Counted from the first letter of the stretch, positions 41,381 through 50,385 are shown. The stretch: DNA of 64,000 nucleotides from an uncultured Eubacteriales bacterium (GCA_900549725.1 URPL01000005.1:1-64000), one strand, 5' to 3'. A program made the numbers and translations. Notes: generated from the sequence alone by a model not told the origin.

Positions 41381-43876
41381 ATGATTTTAACCCCTAACAA
41401 CAAGATCAGCTCTATGGCAAAGGATTTCGGTGTGAAAAACAAAACCATCACCGATCTTCTGGCGCAAAACGGCATTGAGGGAAAAACCCATTCCTCCGTG
41501 CTTTCGCCCGAGGAATTCAGCCTTGTGTTTGAGGCGCTGACCGCGCAGGCTCAGATTACGAATATGGCGGAATACCTCGGCGGTACGGCTGATATTCCGC
41601 GCCCGGAGGAAGAAGCTGCCGCAAAGAAAAAAGCGGAAGAGGAAAAAGCCGCTGCAGAGGCTGCAAAGAAAGCAGCCGAGGAGGAGCAAAAGCGCCGCGC
41701 CGCTGCCGAAGCTGCCGCCAAAGAAAAGGCGCAGCAGGAGGCAAAGAAGCAGGCAGAGCGCTTTGCCAATGCAAATCCGCTGGCAAAAAAGCCGCAGCCA
41801 AAGCCGAAGACACAGCAAAGAGAGCAGCCGCAAAAGCCCTCCACGCTGCGCCAGGGCTCCCGCATGTCCGAAGCTGTTCCCGGTCAGGATACCTCGCGCG
41901 TGGGGAAAACGCGCCTGGTCGACACCCGCACCTCCAGCGTCGATCTGTCCAAATATGATGAAAAGCTTGACCGCTTTGCGCCCGAACAGGCAGGCAACAT
42001 TTCCGGCGGAAAACAAAAGCTGAAAAAGCAGAATAAGAAAACCGTTTACGATAAAAAGCGCGATAAGGAAAAAGAGCGTGAAGCGCTTGCAAAAATGCGC
42101 CGCGAAGCTGCGGAGAAATCCAAGCGCACGCCCGCTCAGATCACCATCGGCGAAGAAATCGCCGTCAACGAGCTTGCATCGCTTTTGCATGTCACCTCTG
42201 CCGTCGTGATCAAAAAGCTGATCGGTCTTGGCATCATGGCGACCGCAAACCAGGTCATCGATTTCGATACCGCTTTCCTCATTGCCGATGAAATGGGCTG
42301 CAAGGCGCAGAAGGCTGTCGTCGTCACTATCGAAGAGCGTCTCTTCGACGAAAGCGAGGACGCGCCCGAGACCCTTGTCCCGCGTGACCCGATCGTATGC
42401 GTTATGGGCCATGTCGACCACGGCAAAACCTCCCTGCTCGACGCCATCCGCCATACCTCCGTCACCGCAGGCGAAGCGGGCGGTATCACCCAGGCGATCG
42501 GCGCATACCGCGTTTCCATTTCCGGCAAGGAAATCACCTTCTTAGATACCCCGGGGCATGAAGCCTTCACGGCAATGCGTGCCCGCGGCGCGCAGGCGAC
42601 CGATATCGCCATTCTGGTCGTCGCCGCCGACGACGGTATCATGCCGCAGACCGTGGAAGCCATCAACCATGCCAAGGCTGCCGGCGTGCCGATCATCGTC
42701 GCCATCAACAAAATGGATAAACCCACGGCGAACCCCGATATGGTCAAGCAAAACCTCACACAATATGACCTGGTGCCCGAGGAATGGGGCGGAGATACCA
42801 TCTGCGTGCCCGTTTCCGCGCTGACGAAAAAGGGCATTCCCGAGCTGCTTGAAATGGTGCTGCTCGTCGCCGATATGAAAGAACTGCGCGCCAACCCGAA
42901 CCGCCGGGCAAAGGGCGTCGTGATCGAAAGCCGCCTGGATAAGGGCCGCGGCCCCGTTGCAACGGTGCTTGTGCAAAACGGCACGCTGCATTCTGGCGAT
43001 GTCGTCATCGCAGGAACCGCAGTCGGCCGCGTACGCGCCATGATGGACGATAAGGGCAAAAATGTCAAAACGGCAGGCCCCTCCGTTCCCGTGGAAATTA
43101 CCGGTCTTTCCGAAATTCCGGATGCAGGCGATGAATTTGCCGCCGTGGAAGACGAGCGCATGGCGCGCGAGCTGGCTGACCGCCGCCGCAACGAGCAGAA
43201 GGAAGCACAGTTCAAAGCAAATTCCAAGGTCAACCTGGACGATCTGTTCGCGCAGATCTCCGACGGCGTCAAGGATCTCAACATCATCATCAAAGCGGAT
43301 GTCGACGGCTCCGCGCAGGCGGTGCGCGCCTCCCTTGAAAAGCTCTCCAACGATGAGGTCAAGGTCCGCATCATTCACACAGGCGTCGGCGGCATCACCG
43401 AGAGCGATGTCATGCTGGCTGCCGCTTCCAATGCCATCATCGTCGGCTTCAATGTCCGCCCGGATAAGACCGCAATCGATTCCGCCGCTGCACAAAAGGT
43501 CGATGTGCGCACATACCGCATCATCTATGAGTGCATTGAAGAGATTGAGGCTGCCATGAAGGGCATGCTCGCCCCCACCTATCGCGAGGTCGTGCTCGGC
43601 CATGCCGAGGTGCGCCAAACCATCCGCGTTCCCGGCGTCGGCACCATTGCCGGCTCGTATGTGCAGGACGGCAAGGTTTCCAGAAATGCGCAGATCCGCG
43701 TGGTCCGCGAGGGCGTTGTTATCTTTGAGGATAAGATTTCCTCCCTCAAGCGCTTCAAGGACGATGCCAAGGAAGTCGCCCAGGGCTTTGAATGCGGAAT
43801 CGGATTGGAACGCTTCAACGATATCAAGGAAGGCGACATTCTCGAAGCATTCATCATGGAAGAAGTCGCCCGCTGA
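41381..43876 (+). CDS. infB: Translation initiation factor IF-2
   Basis: This 831-residue GTPase has an N-terminal IF2_N helix, a charged Ala/Glu/Lys/Gln-rich linker (about 75-180), a second IF2_N region, the G domain (GHVDHGKT, DTPGHEAF, NKMDK, SALTKKG) and C-terminal domains II-IV with CIEEIEAAMKGMLAP. It delivers initiator tRNA to the 30S subunit. GGGAGG lies eight bases before the ATG at 41381; a GTG at 41372 overlaps that site. Last gene of the operon, followed by a strong terminator. Confidence 0.97.
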   Translation: MILTPNNKISSMAKDFGVKNKTITDLLAQNGIEGKTHSSVLSPEEFSLVFEALTAQAQITNMAEYLGGTADIPRPEEEAAAKKKAEEEKAAAEAAKKAAEEEQKRRAAAEAAAKEKAQQEAKKQAERFANANPLAKKPQPKPKTQQREQPQKPSTLRQGSRMSEAVPGQDTSRVGKTRLVDTRTSSVDLSKYDEKLDRFAPEQAGNISGGKQKLKKQNKKTVYDKKRDKEKEREALAKMRREAAEKSKRTPAQITIGEEIAVNELASLLHVTSAVVIKKLIGLGIMATANQVIDFDTAFLIADEMGCKAQKAVVVTIEERLFDESEDAPETLVPRDPIVCVMGHVDHGKTSLLDAIRHTSVTAGEAGGITQAIGAYRVSISGKEITFLDTPGHEAFTAMRARGAQATDIAILVVAADDGIMPQTVEAINHAKAAGVPIIVAINKMDKPTANPDMVKQNLTQYDLVPEEWGGDTICVPVSALTKKGIPELLEMVLLVADMKELRANPNRRAKGVVIESRLDKGRGPVATVLVQNGTLHSGDVVIAGTAVGRVRAMMDDKGKNVKTAGPSVPVEITGLSEIPDAGDEFAAVEDERMARELADRRRNEQKEAQFKANSKVNLDDLFAQISDGVKDLNIIIKADVDGSAQAVRASLEKLSNDEVKVRIIHTGVGGITESDVMLAAASNAIIVGFNVRPDKTAIDSAAAQKVDVRTYRIIYECIEEIEAAMKGMLAPTYREVVLGHAEVRQTIRVPGVGTIAGSYVQDGKVSRNAQIRVVREGVVIFEDKISSLKRFKDDAKEVAQGFECGIGLERFNDIKEGDILEAFIMEEVAR

Positions 43877-43893
43877 ACCCCGTTTTATAAGTA

Positions 43894-43925
43894 AAAAGCC
43901 GGCACCCGCTCGGGTGCCGGCTTTC
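43894..43925. terminator. Terminator of the rimP-infB operon, bidirectional
   Basis: A perfect 13-bp stem, AAAGCCGGCACCC (43894-43906) with its complement (43911-43923), over a four-base loop. Confidence 0.92.
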
Positions 43926-43948
43926 TCCGTGCCGTTTTTCTGCGCGGC

Positions 43949-44674
43949 TCAGCCGTGCAGCTCGTTTGAGGTGAGATAGTCCGCGCCCTTTGCGCAAAGG
44001 CGCTTTGCAAGGTCGGGGTCGTTCACCGTCCAGCAGTTGATCGCGCAGCCCTGCGCGCGCAGGCGCCGCGCCGCAGCGGCGGTCAGCTTATCGCCGCGGA
44101 TATCAAGATCAAAGCGGTTTTCCCGCAGAAACGCAAGCACATTGGCATGCGGCGTTTTTTGCGTTAAAAACTGTGCCGGCTGCTGCGGCAAAAGCTTGCG
44201 CAGCGCCAAAAGATTTTCCGGATAAAACGAAATGAAAATCGTTTTTTCCAGCATGTCGCACTGCTTTGCAGCATCCGCAATACCCGCAACATGGCATGCC
44301 TGCATCGATTCCTTGAGCTCAAGCACCGCCCATTTTTCGTATGCGCGGCAAATTTCAAAATAATCCGAAAGCTCCGGCAGGCGCAGCGCCTCATTCACCT
44401 TGCCCGTGTGCAGATCGATCTGCCCCAGCGCCCGCAAAACGGATGCCTCCGTTTGCTCAATGATATGGTGCTCGCCGCACATGCGATAGGTATCGCTGTC
44501 ATGATGCATCAGATATGCCCCGTCCTTTGTCACATGCACATCCGATTCGATCGCGAAAAAGCCCTTCTCTTTCCCCGCCGCCACAAATGCGGCGCAGGTA
44601 TTTTCCGTCTCCCGGGCGGAAAAGCCGCGATGCGCGACCCATTTCACATTGCATTCATCCCGATTGAGTTTCAT
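43949..44674 (-). CDS. Glycerophosphodiester phosphodiesterase
   Basis: This 241-residue TIM-barrel enzyme has the GDPD motifs AHRGFSARETENT, ESDVHVTKDG, MHHDSD and LELK, and ends VNDPDLAKRLCAKGADYLTSNE. It splits glycerophosphodiesters into glycerol-3-phosphate and an alcohol. There is no signal peptide, so it is cytoplasmic. It lies downstream of the efp operon, separated from it by a terminator-like hairpin (about 44697-44734). Confidence 0.92.
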   Translation of the reverse strand: MKLNRDECNVKWVAHRGFSARETENTCAAFVAAGKEKGFFAIESDVHVTKDGAYLMHHDSDTYRMCGEHHIIEQTEASVLRALGQIDLHTGKVNEALRLPELSDYFEICRAYEKWAVLELKESMQACHVAGIADAAKQCDMLEKTIFISFYPENLLALRKLLPQQPAQFLTQKTPHANVLAFLRENRFDLDIRGDKLTAAAARRLRAQGCAINCWTVNDPDLAKRLCAKGADYLTSNELHG

Positions 44675-44696
44675 GCGTTTCTCCTTTGCTCCTCCG

Positions 44697-44734
44697 TGAA
44701 AAACAGGGGGCGCCGCAGTCCGCAGGCTCCCCCT
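44697..44734 (-). terminator. Terminator-like hairpin after the CD1247-like gene
   Basis: GGGGG and CCCCC enclose an inner GCC/GGC stem with small mismatches, followed on the minus strand by TGTTTTTC. Confidence 0.6.
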
Positions 44735-44760
44735 TGTTTCATTGATTTTCGTCTGATTGC

Positions 44761-45183
44761 TTATTTGCAGTGCTCGCAGCCGCAGCCGTCCTCGTCGTCA
44801 TCGTCCTCGCAGCCGCAGTCGCAAACGCAGGAAAATTCCTGGCCGCATGCGGGGCAGATGATGTGCTCGGGATCGATCGATTCGTCAAAATAGACCTCTT
44901 CGCCGCAATGCGGGCACTCGATCTCGACGAAATCATCATCGTCGTCCTCCTCGTCGTCCTCTTCGCCGTACAGATCCTCTTCCACAGCGCCCAGATCCTC
45001 ATCCAGCTCTTCGACATATTCGCTCAGCGTAGCGGTTTCGTCCTCCAAATCGGAAACGGAGAGCGCCAGATCATCCATCATATCGATGATGCCGGCAATC
45101 AGCTTGCCCTCATTGGTGTTTTTGTCAAAATTCATACCGTCCATCAAGCCCTTGAGATAAGCAGCTTTTTCTGTCAGATTCAT
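44761..45183 (-). CDS. CD1247-like protein with acidic linker and Cys-rich zinc-ribbon tail
   Basis: This 140-residue protein has an N-terminal helical domain (MNLTEKAAYLKGLMDGMNFD; the CD1247 N-terminal family), a very acidic stretch (about 57-88), a zinc ribbon (CPHC at 90-93 and CPAC at 110-113) and a tail with repeated Cys and Asp (CVCDCGCEDDDD, CGCEHCK). Zinc binding is near certain; the role is unknown. Genes of this type follow efp in many Clostridia. The ATG at 45183 is chosen because AAAGGATGG precedes it; the ATG at 45195 has none at workable distance. Confidence 0.85.
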   Translation of the reverse strand: MNLTEKAAYLKGLMDGMNFDKNTNEGKLIAGIIDMMDDLALSVSDLEDETATLSEYVEELDEDLGAVEEDLYGEEDDEEDDDDDFVEIECPHCGEEVYFDESIDPEHIICPACGQEFSCVCDCGCEDDDDEDGCGCEHCK

Positions 45184-45229
45184 AGTCTTTTCCATCCTTT
45201 CAGATTTTTTATTTCGGGTTTTTGCGGGT

Positions 45230-45787
45230 TTATGCTCTTTCAAGATATTCGCCCGTGCGGGTATCAATGCGGATCATAGTGTCAACATCGATGAACAGCG
45301 GCACCTTGATCACGGCGCCGGTTTCCAGCGTTGCCGGCTTTGTTGTGCCGGTCGCCGTATCGCCCTTGAAGCCGGGCTCGGTGTCCACAACCTTCAGCTC
45401 GACAAATGTCGGCGGCTCAACGGAGAAGACCTTGCCCTTATAGGAAACGATCTTGCACATCATTTCTTCCTTGACGAACTTGAAGCTGTCCGGCAGAACA
45501 TCGCTGTTCAGCGGAATCATATCATAGGTCTCCATATCCATGAAGTAGTAAAGATCGCCGTCGTTATAGGAATACTGCATTTCCTTGCGCTCAATGCGCG
45601 CCGGCTCAAATTTATCGGTCGGGCTGAATGTACGCTCGGTGACTGCGCCGGTGATGACATTCTTCAGCTTTGTTCTGACAAATGCCGCCCCTTTGCCGGG
45701 TTTGACATGCTGGAACTCCACAACCTGCAAAACATTGCCGTCCAGCTCAAATGTCACGCCGTTCTTAAAATCGCCTGCGATTACCAT
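45230..45787 (-). CDS. efp: Translation elongation factor P
   Basis: This 185-residue protein has three beta-barrel domains. The loop HVKPGKGAAFVRTKLKNV holds the Lys position that is modified in some bacteria, and the C-terminal signature is GFKGDTATGTTKPATLETGAVIKVPLFI. EF-P relieves stalling at polyproline. The gene lies between pepP and the CD1247-like gene, the usual clostridial order. Confidence 0.97.
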   Translation of the reverse strand: MVIAGDFKNGVTFELDGNVLQVVEFQHVKPGKGAAFVRTKLKNVITGAVTERTFSPTDKFEPARIERKEMQYSYNDGDLYYFMDMETYDMIPLNSDVLPDSFKFVKEEMMCKIVSYKGKVFSVEPPTFVELKVVDTEPGFKGDTATGTTKPATLETGAVIKVPLFIDVDTMIRIDTRTGEYLERA

Positions 45788-45945
45788 AGTATACCTCCAA
45801 AGCTTTCAAAAATCCGAACTTTATCATAATACACCGTATATTATAGCAGATATCCGCCCGCATTGCAAGGGCTCTGCAAAATTTTCGGGGCAGGCGGCGC
45901 TGTTTTTTTCCGCTTTTTTCCCGAAAAGTGCCCGTTTCTCCGCAA

Positions 45946-47019
45946 TCAGAGAATGATCAGTTCCTTCGGGCTCCTTGTGATTGCTTCCGCGCCGCCGTCA
46001 TGAATGAGCACCATGTCCTCAATGCGCACCCCGTATTTTCCCGCCAGATAAATGCCGGGCTCACAGGTCACAACATCGCCGTCCTCCAAAATATCCTGCG
46101 GCTTGCATGCGGGAGAGAGGCGGGGATTTTCATGGATATAAAGGCCGACCCCATGCCCCAGCGAATGCCCGAACGCACCCTCGTATCCGTTTTGATTGAT
46201 ATAATCGCGGGCGATGCGGTCCGCCTCAAAGCAGCTCTTATGCCAATCGATATATTCCAGCGCCAGCTCCTGCGCGCGGCGCACCGTGTCGTAAAGGCGG
46301 CGCATTTCGCCGTCCACCGCGCCCGTTGCGACCGTGCGCGTCATGTCGGAGCAATAGCCCTTGTAGGTGCAGCCGAAATCCATGGTCAGAAAGCCGGGCT
46401 CCAGCCTGCGGTTTTCCGGCTCGCCGTGCGGCAGGGAGCTCTTCTTGCCGCTGACGCAGATAATATCAAACGAAGCGCGCTCCGCGCCGTTTTTCCGCAT
46501 GAAAAATTCCAGCTCCAGGGCAATTTCCGTTTCCGTGCGCTCCGGCGTGATAAAATTGAGAATATGCGCAAAGGCCGCGTCCGTGATCGCCTGTGCGCGG
46601 CGGATGCATTCGCGCTCGGCGTCCGTTTTGAAGCGGCGCTGCCCCTCGATCAGATCCCCGATGGGCAAAAAGTTCATGCCGGGCATGGCGATGCGCGTCT
46701 TTTGCAGCGCGTCCACGGTCATATAGCGGTCCTCATATCCGAGATTCTTCACGCCCGCATTTTGCAGCGTGCTGTGCAGAAAGCTGATTGCGGATTTATC
46801 GAAAATTTCAAAATCGCGGGCTGCGGCAGAGCCGTTTGCCGCCTCGATATAGCGAAAATCCGTAAACAGCCATGCCTTCTCCCTGCCGATCACCACATGC
46901 CCGTCGCAGAAATTGAAGCCGGAAAGATAATACTGATGCACCGGATTTTCCACCAGCACCGCATCCATCCCGGCAGGCATTCTCTCTCTGATTTTGCACA
47001 AAATTTCATGATTGTCCAT
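45946..47019 (-). CDS. pepP: Xaa-Pro aminopeptidase, M24B family
   Basis: This 357-residue two-metal peptidase has a creatinase-like N-terminal domain (1-130) and a pita-bread catalytic domain with the ligands MDFGCTYKGYCSDMTRT (two Asp), GHSLGHGVGL (His), VTCEPGIY (Glu) and VRIEDMVL (Glu). It removes an N-terminal residue before proline. It sits upstream of efp in the same operon and downstream of a DUF1934 gene. Confidence 0.95.
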   Translation of the reverse strand: MDNHEILCKIRERMPAGMDAVLVENPVHQYYLSGFNFCDGHVVIGREKAWLFTDFRYIEAANGSAAARDFEIFDKSAISFLHSTLQNAGVKNLGYEDRYMTVDALQKTRIAMPGMNFLPIGDLIEGQRRFKTDAERECIRRAQAITDAAFAHILNFITPERTETEIALELEFFMRKNGAERASFDIICVSGKKSSLPHGEPENRRLEPGFLTMDFGCTYKGYCSDMTRTVATGAVDGEMRRLYDTVRRAQELALEYIDWHKSCFEADRIARDYINQNGYEGAFGHSLGHGVGLYIHENPRLSPACKPQDILEDGDVVTCEPGIYLAGKYGVRIEDMVLIHDGGAEAITRSPKELIIL

Positions 47020-47061
47020 TGCTTTTTATCTCCTTCTGTTAAGTCTTCGTTTTTCCGTCGC

Positions 47062-47643
47062 TCATCGGATGATTTCGGCATCGGCCATTTCCGTGATCTG
47101 CGTATAGACCGGTTCCTCCGCACTCTCGCAGGGCTCCACGCAAAGGGAAAGATGCGTGTGCTCCATATCCGCGCCCCGCAGCTCCACAAAATAAACAAGA
47201 TCCAGCGTGCCGCCTGCGGCGGAAAGGGAGTTGCTCACTTTGGCAGCCACCGTGCAAAGCTCAAACGAAAAATAATCCGTTTCGTAAAAGGTCACATGCC
47301 TCTGCTGCGGCTCAAAGGTCATTGCGGTGGAAACGGCGCCGCTGCGCATCAGCGTGATTCTTTGCGGCGCATCCAGATCAAACAGCAGCTGCGTTGTTGT
47401 CCCTTCCATGCCGCTTGTCTGCGGCTCCGCATAGCTCAGCGTCAGGCGGCCGTCCTCAACCGCCAGCGTGCCGCGCACCATAAAATTCGTTTCGCTGTGC
47501 TCCGCGCCGAGCAGCTCCTGTGAGGCAAGCGCCAAGAGCTGCTCCTCCTTCGCTCCGGAAAACAGCGAAAGCGGCGAATCGGCGCAAAGCTGCACCGAGC
47601 GCAGCGTGATTGTCACCGGGACGATCTGCATTTTTTCCGACAT
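47062..47643 (-). CDS. DUF1934 domain protein
   Basis: This 193-residue protein of the DUF1934/YwiB-like calycin-type beta-barrel family contains SETNFMVRGTLAVEDGRLTLSYAEPQTSGMEGTTTQLLFD and YFVELRGADMEHTHLSL. Function unknown. No signal peptide or membrane segment. It starts the operon DUF1934-pepP-efp-CD1247. The ATG at 47643 has only a weak GGAGAAAGAG; longer in-frame starts are no better. Confidence 0.8.
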   Translation of the reverse strand: MSEKMQIVPVTITLRSVQLCADSPLSLFSGAKEEQLLALASQELLGAEHSETNFMVRGTLAVEDGRLTLSYAEPQTSGMEGTTTQLLFDLDAPQRITLMRSGAVSTAMTFEPQQRHVTFYETDYFSFELCTVAAKVSNSLSAAGGTLDLVYFVELRGADMEHTHLSLCVEPCESAEEPVYTQITEMADAEIIR

Positions 47644-47758
47644 ATTTTTTCTCTTTCTCCGCGGGCCCGATATCTCCCGCGGCATTTGTCACATCAAAAT
47701 TTCCGCCGAAACAACGGCGCTTTGCGCCGCGGTCCCGGGCTGGGGTTTCACCTTATAA

Positions 47759-47787
47759 AATATACCACAAAGAAAGCGCCCTGTCAA
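47759..47787 (-). promoter_or_regulatory. Promoter of the DUF1934-pepP-efp operon
   Basis: Minus strand TTGACA (47787-47782), 17 bp, TATATT (47764-47759). The -35 box overlaps the spoIID stop codon. Confidence 0.8.
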
Positions 47788-48902
47788 CTCTGCAAAGCGC
47801 TTGCAAGCGGCTGCAGTGCGGCGTTTTGATAGTAGTGGCACAGGATTTTTTCATAGTCCCAGCCCTGCCGCGCATACAGCTCCGCCCCCCATTGCGAAAG
47901 CCCGACGCCGTGCCCGTATCCGTGCACGGTGAAAAGAAGCGTCTGCCCCTGCTGCTCCATGGAAAAGCAGGAAGAGCGCAGCCCCAGCGCCAGCCGCGCC
48001 GCCGTTCCGCCGAGCGTCAGCTCTCCAAAAGAAAAGGAGAGCACATATCCCTGCGCATCCCGCGCAAGAGAAACCTCCGCCGCTTCATCCGCAACGGTAT
48101 ACCCCTTTTCCCGCAGCGCTTTTGCAAGTGCCTGTTTTGTAAATTCCGCCTTGGTTTCAAAGCCCTGCAGCCCCGCGCCCTCCGGCGAGCAAACGGGAAC
48201 AAGATATGCGCGGGAGGAAGCAAACACGTGTGCGCTGTCCGCCGTATATCCGCCGCACATGGAAAAGAAGAAGGTCTGGCATACCTCCCCGCCGCAGCAC
48301 ATGACCTGCCCCGCCGTGTCCCGACAAGCGGCGCGCACGGGGCAATCCTGTGCCTCTTCCGCCGTGCTGAATGCCATGCACTGACGGCTGTTTGTACACA
48401 AAACCGCGCCGTCATGCTCTTCCTTTGTGCTGTGCAGCAGCTTGTACACAGTGTAGCTGCGTACCGCAACGGAGCAGGCGCGCAGCGCCTGGGCGGAAAA
48501 CGATGCGGGCACCTCCGCCCGCGTTACGCGATAGACGTATTCCTCAAGCTCCATTTCCAGGATTTCTTCCCCATGCCGCACCGTTACCGTTTCAAACGGT
48601 GTTGCGGGCGACGCCGCATCCGCCGTCTGCGTGGGCATTTCTTCCGATGTTGCGGCGAAATCGGAAACACTCTGAATATCGTTCGTCTCGACAGCGGCAC
48701 CCTCCTTTTCCGCAGCCGCAGGCAGCACAGCCTCCTGCCCCTGCACATCGGCAGCCGTTTCTGCTTCGCCGTGCGGGGCGGCATGTGCCGCAATCTGCGC
48801 TGTTTGCCGCGCGGTGCCGGGCAGGCAGCGCAGTGCAACCGCCGTCGGCACCACCATGGTAAATGCCGTAAATATTCCGAAATAACAGAAAATCCGTCTC
48901 AT
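47784..48902 (-). CDS. spoIID: Stage II sporulation protein D
   Basis: This 372-residue protein has an N-terminal membrane helix, an Ala/Glu-rich linker (about 25-110) and a SpoIID domain with LEEYVYRVTRAEVPASFSAQALRACSVAVRSY (catalytic Glu region), the SRQCMAF and SMCGGYTADSAHVF segments, and a C-terminal HGYGHGVGLSQWGA. SpoIID is the lytic transglycosylase of the DMP engulfment machine. The linker is longer than in Bacillus (343 aa). The ATG at 48902 follows AAGGGGAG. Confidence 0.95.
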   Translation of the reverse strand: MRRIFCYFGIFTAFTMVVPTAVALRCLPGTARQTAQIAAHAAPHGEAETAADVQGQEAVLPAAAEKEGAAVETNDIQSVSDFAATSEEMPTQTADAASPATPFETVTVRHGEEILEMELEEYVYRVTRAEVPASFSAQALRACSVAVRSYTVYKLLHSTKEEHDGAVLCTNSRQCMAFSTAEEAQDCPVRAACRDTAGQVMCCGGEVCQTFFFSMCGGYTADSAHVFASSRAYLVPVCSPEGAGLQGFETKAEFTKQALAKALREKGYTVADEAAEVSLARDAQGYVLSFSFGELTLGGTAARLALGLRSSCFSMEQQGQTLLFTVHGYGHGVGLSQWGAELYARQGWDYEKILCHYYQNAALQPLASALQS

Positions 48903-49195
48903 TGTTCTCCCCTTCTTTCTCGGACTGAAGACAAAGAGGCAGCACCCTTTGCCTATCCGAATTGTTGCCGTGCGCAGCGCTTTTTTTGCACGCATCGGGA
49001 AATTTTTCCAAAGAAAGCGTTATAAATGCCCCTACACCCTATGCATCCCGGAAAGAAAACAGAAGCAAAGGGAAGCGGCATTCCCCGCGGCGCGGGAAAG
49101 CGGCGCCGCCTTTTGCAGAACCTTCCCGGTTGCCGCAAAGCACGCTCAAAAAAATTTTCGTTTCCCTGTCACACTTTCCAGACTTCTGTGTTAAC
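48903..49195. other. Intergenic stretch upstream of spoIID
   Basis: I see no gene here. It should hold the spoIID promoter. A CATAGGGT resembling a sigma-E -10 occurs on the minus strand near 49045, but I cannot match a convincing -35. Confidence 0.3.
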
Positions 49196-49331
49196 TATTG
49201 TTGAGGAGATTGGCGGAGGGCATCACATTGTCCGAGTGATGCGGTTCGCCCGCAGAGGGCGCCGGCAGGCGCAAAACCCGTCTTTCATGTGCGGCGGGGC
49301 CTGCCGCATGCTCTCTGCCCTCGCTTTTTTA
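49196..49331 (+). ncRNA. Candidate structured RNA with intrinsic terminator
   Basis: On the plus strand an outer helix (GCG-bulge-AGGGCA at 49213-49222 with TGCCCTCGC at 49316-49324) leads directly into six Ts. It encloses a hairpin ATCAC/GTGAT (49222-49240), a GCCC/GGGC hairpin (about 49248-49260) and an 8-bp helix CGGCAGGC (49263-49270) with GCCTGCCG (49299-49306). There is no ribosome-site-led ORF. It lies between spoIID and carD, antisense to neither. It may be a small RNA such as a 6S-like or lineage-specific RNA; I do not recognise the family. No clear promoter. Confidence 0.45.
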
Positions 49332-49383
49332 TTGCCTGTTTTCCCGGCGCTCATATGCCGCCGCCCGCCATAAAACCATAAAA

Positions 49384-49423
49384 AAACACAGCCCATGGCT
49401 GCAAAAAGGTCATGGGCTGTATG
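49384..49423 (-). terminator. Hairpin with T tract on the minus strand
   Basis: ACAGCCCATG pairs with CATGGGCTGT (about 49391-49423); the As just before it become TTTTTTT on the minus strand. It is a terminator for leftward transcription from carD. Confidence 0.7.
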
Positions 49424-49517
49424 GATTTTTCGACGCTTTCACAGGCACCGCTTTCTTTCTTCAAAGGTGCTTCAAAAGTCGCGCTTGAGATAGCGATTTT
49501 TCAAATTGGATAAAGCA

Positions 49518-49556
49518 AGGGGCAGGCGCCGCGGTTTACCGCAAGCCCTGCCCACA
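49518..49556 (-). terminator. Hairpin after carD
   Basis: GGGGCAGG and CCTGCCC flank an inner GCGG/CCGC helix; the minus strand continues CTTGCTTTA. It is probably the first carD terminator. Confidence 0.5.
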
Positions 49557-49587
49557 TCCTTTTGATTGTCGGCGGCAATTCCCGCCG

Positions 49588-50100
49588 TTACGCGCCCGCC
49601 TCTTCGCCGCGGCGCTGCGCAATATAGTCCTTCACACCGGAAAACGGAATCCCCAGCACAATGGAAAGCTCCGTAAACAGGCATTTTCTTGCCCGCGCTT
49701 CATAGTCCAGATCCACCTCGGGCATGCGCTTGTGCAGCCGCAGCATTTGCTCGCGCCGCATGCGAACGGTCTTGATAATGCGCACATAGCTCTCGGGAGT
49801 CTGCTCGCCGAACACCGTGCGATAGGCCTCCTTGCGTGCCTTTTCCACGGGAACGGTGATCTGTGCGATCTGATCGATTCGGTCGATCAGGCTGTTCGCC
49901 GCGCTGCGGTCGATCAGCGCGCGCATCACAACGCAGTCATTGTCCACCGGCGTATAAATCACGGAGCCCGTATTTTCATGATACGGCCGCAAAGCATAAA
50001 AAGTGCGCGAGTCCGTTTTGTCAAAGGGAGAGGGGCAAATATCCGTTACCTCGCACACTCCGTGAATTCCGTAAATCATGTAATCGCCGATTGCAAACAT
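49588..50100 (-). CDS. carD: CarD family transcriptional regulator
   Basis: This 170-residue protein has an N-terminal CarD/CdnL/TRCF RNAP-interaction domain (FAIGDYMIYGIHGVCEVTDI, YALRPYHENTGSVIYTPVDN) and a helical DNA-binding C-terminus (RTVFGEQTPESYVRIIKTVRMRREQ, ELSIVLGIP). The family binds the RNAP beta subunit and stabilises open complexes. AAAGGA precedes the ATG. An extended -10 TGGTATAAT (50145-50137) serves as promoter. Confidence 0.93.
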   Translation of the reverse strand: MFAIGDYMIYGIHGVCEVTDICPSPFDKTDSRTFYALRPYHENTGSVIYTPVDNDCVVMRALIDRSAANSLIDRIDQIAQITVPVEKARKEAYRTVFGEQTPESYVRIIKTVRMRREQMLRLHKRMPEVDLDYEARARKCLFTELSIVLGIPFSGVKDYIAQRRGEEAGA

Positions 50101-50136
50101 TGCCTTGTTCCTTTCGCCCCCGAATTTCTTACGAAT

Positions 50137-50145
50137 ATTATACCA
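50137..50145 (-). promoter_or_regulatory. Extended -10 promoter of carD
   Basis: Minus strand TGG followed by TATAAT (50142-50137); there is no good -35. Confidence 0.6.
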
Positions 50146-50308
50146 TGTTTTTAAGAAAAGCGGTAGTGTCGTTTATTATTTGTTTATAATTTTTTTACAA
50201 TTTGTGCGCTGCGGCAAAAAATCCCCGTCCCATAGGCGTTTTCTGCCTTTTTCGGCAATGCGGCATGCCTGTTTTTTCAATTTTTGCGCAATTCTTTGAA
50301 AATTTCTC

Positions 50309-50337
50309 TTGCATTTTTCACGGCGGTATGCTATACT
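50309..50337 (+). promoter_or_regulatory. Promoter of the uracil permease gene
   Basis: TTGCAT (50309-50314), 17 bp, TATACT (50332-50337). Confidence 0.75.
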
Positions 50338-50347
50338 GCATCGAAAG

Positions 50348-50385
50348 CAATCTTTAAGCGCGGTACCGTGATGCCGGCAAGATGC
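50348..50385 (+). ncRNA. PyrR-binding-type leader element
   Basis: TTTAAGCGCGGTACCGTGAT and GCCGGCAAGATGC fold as an ATCTT/AAGAT stem with an inner CGG/CCG stem and a loop like the PyrR anti-antiterminator (TTTAA, G(T)CCxGxGAxGCC, CAAG). Its position before a uracil permease and a terminator fits PyrR control. The homology is by eye. Confidence 0.65.

Noticed and set aside
46..47523. Many other long antisense frames (for example 8125-9273, 18911-19744, 45928-47523)
   Set aside because: They arise from codon bias on the opposite strand and show no family features.
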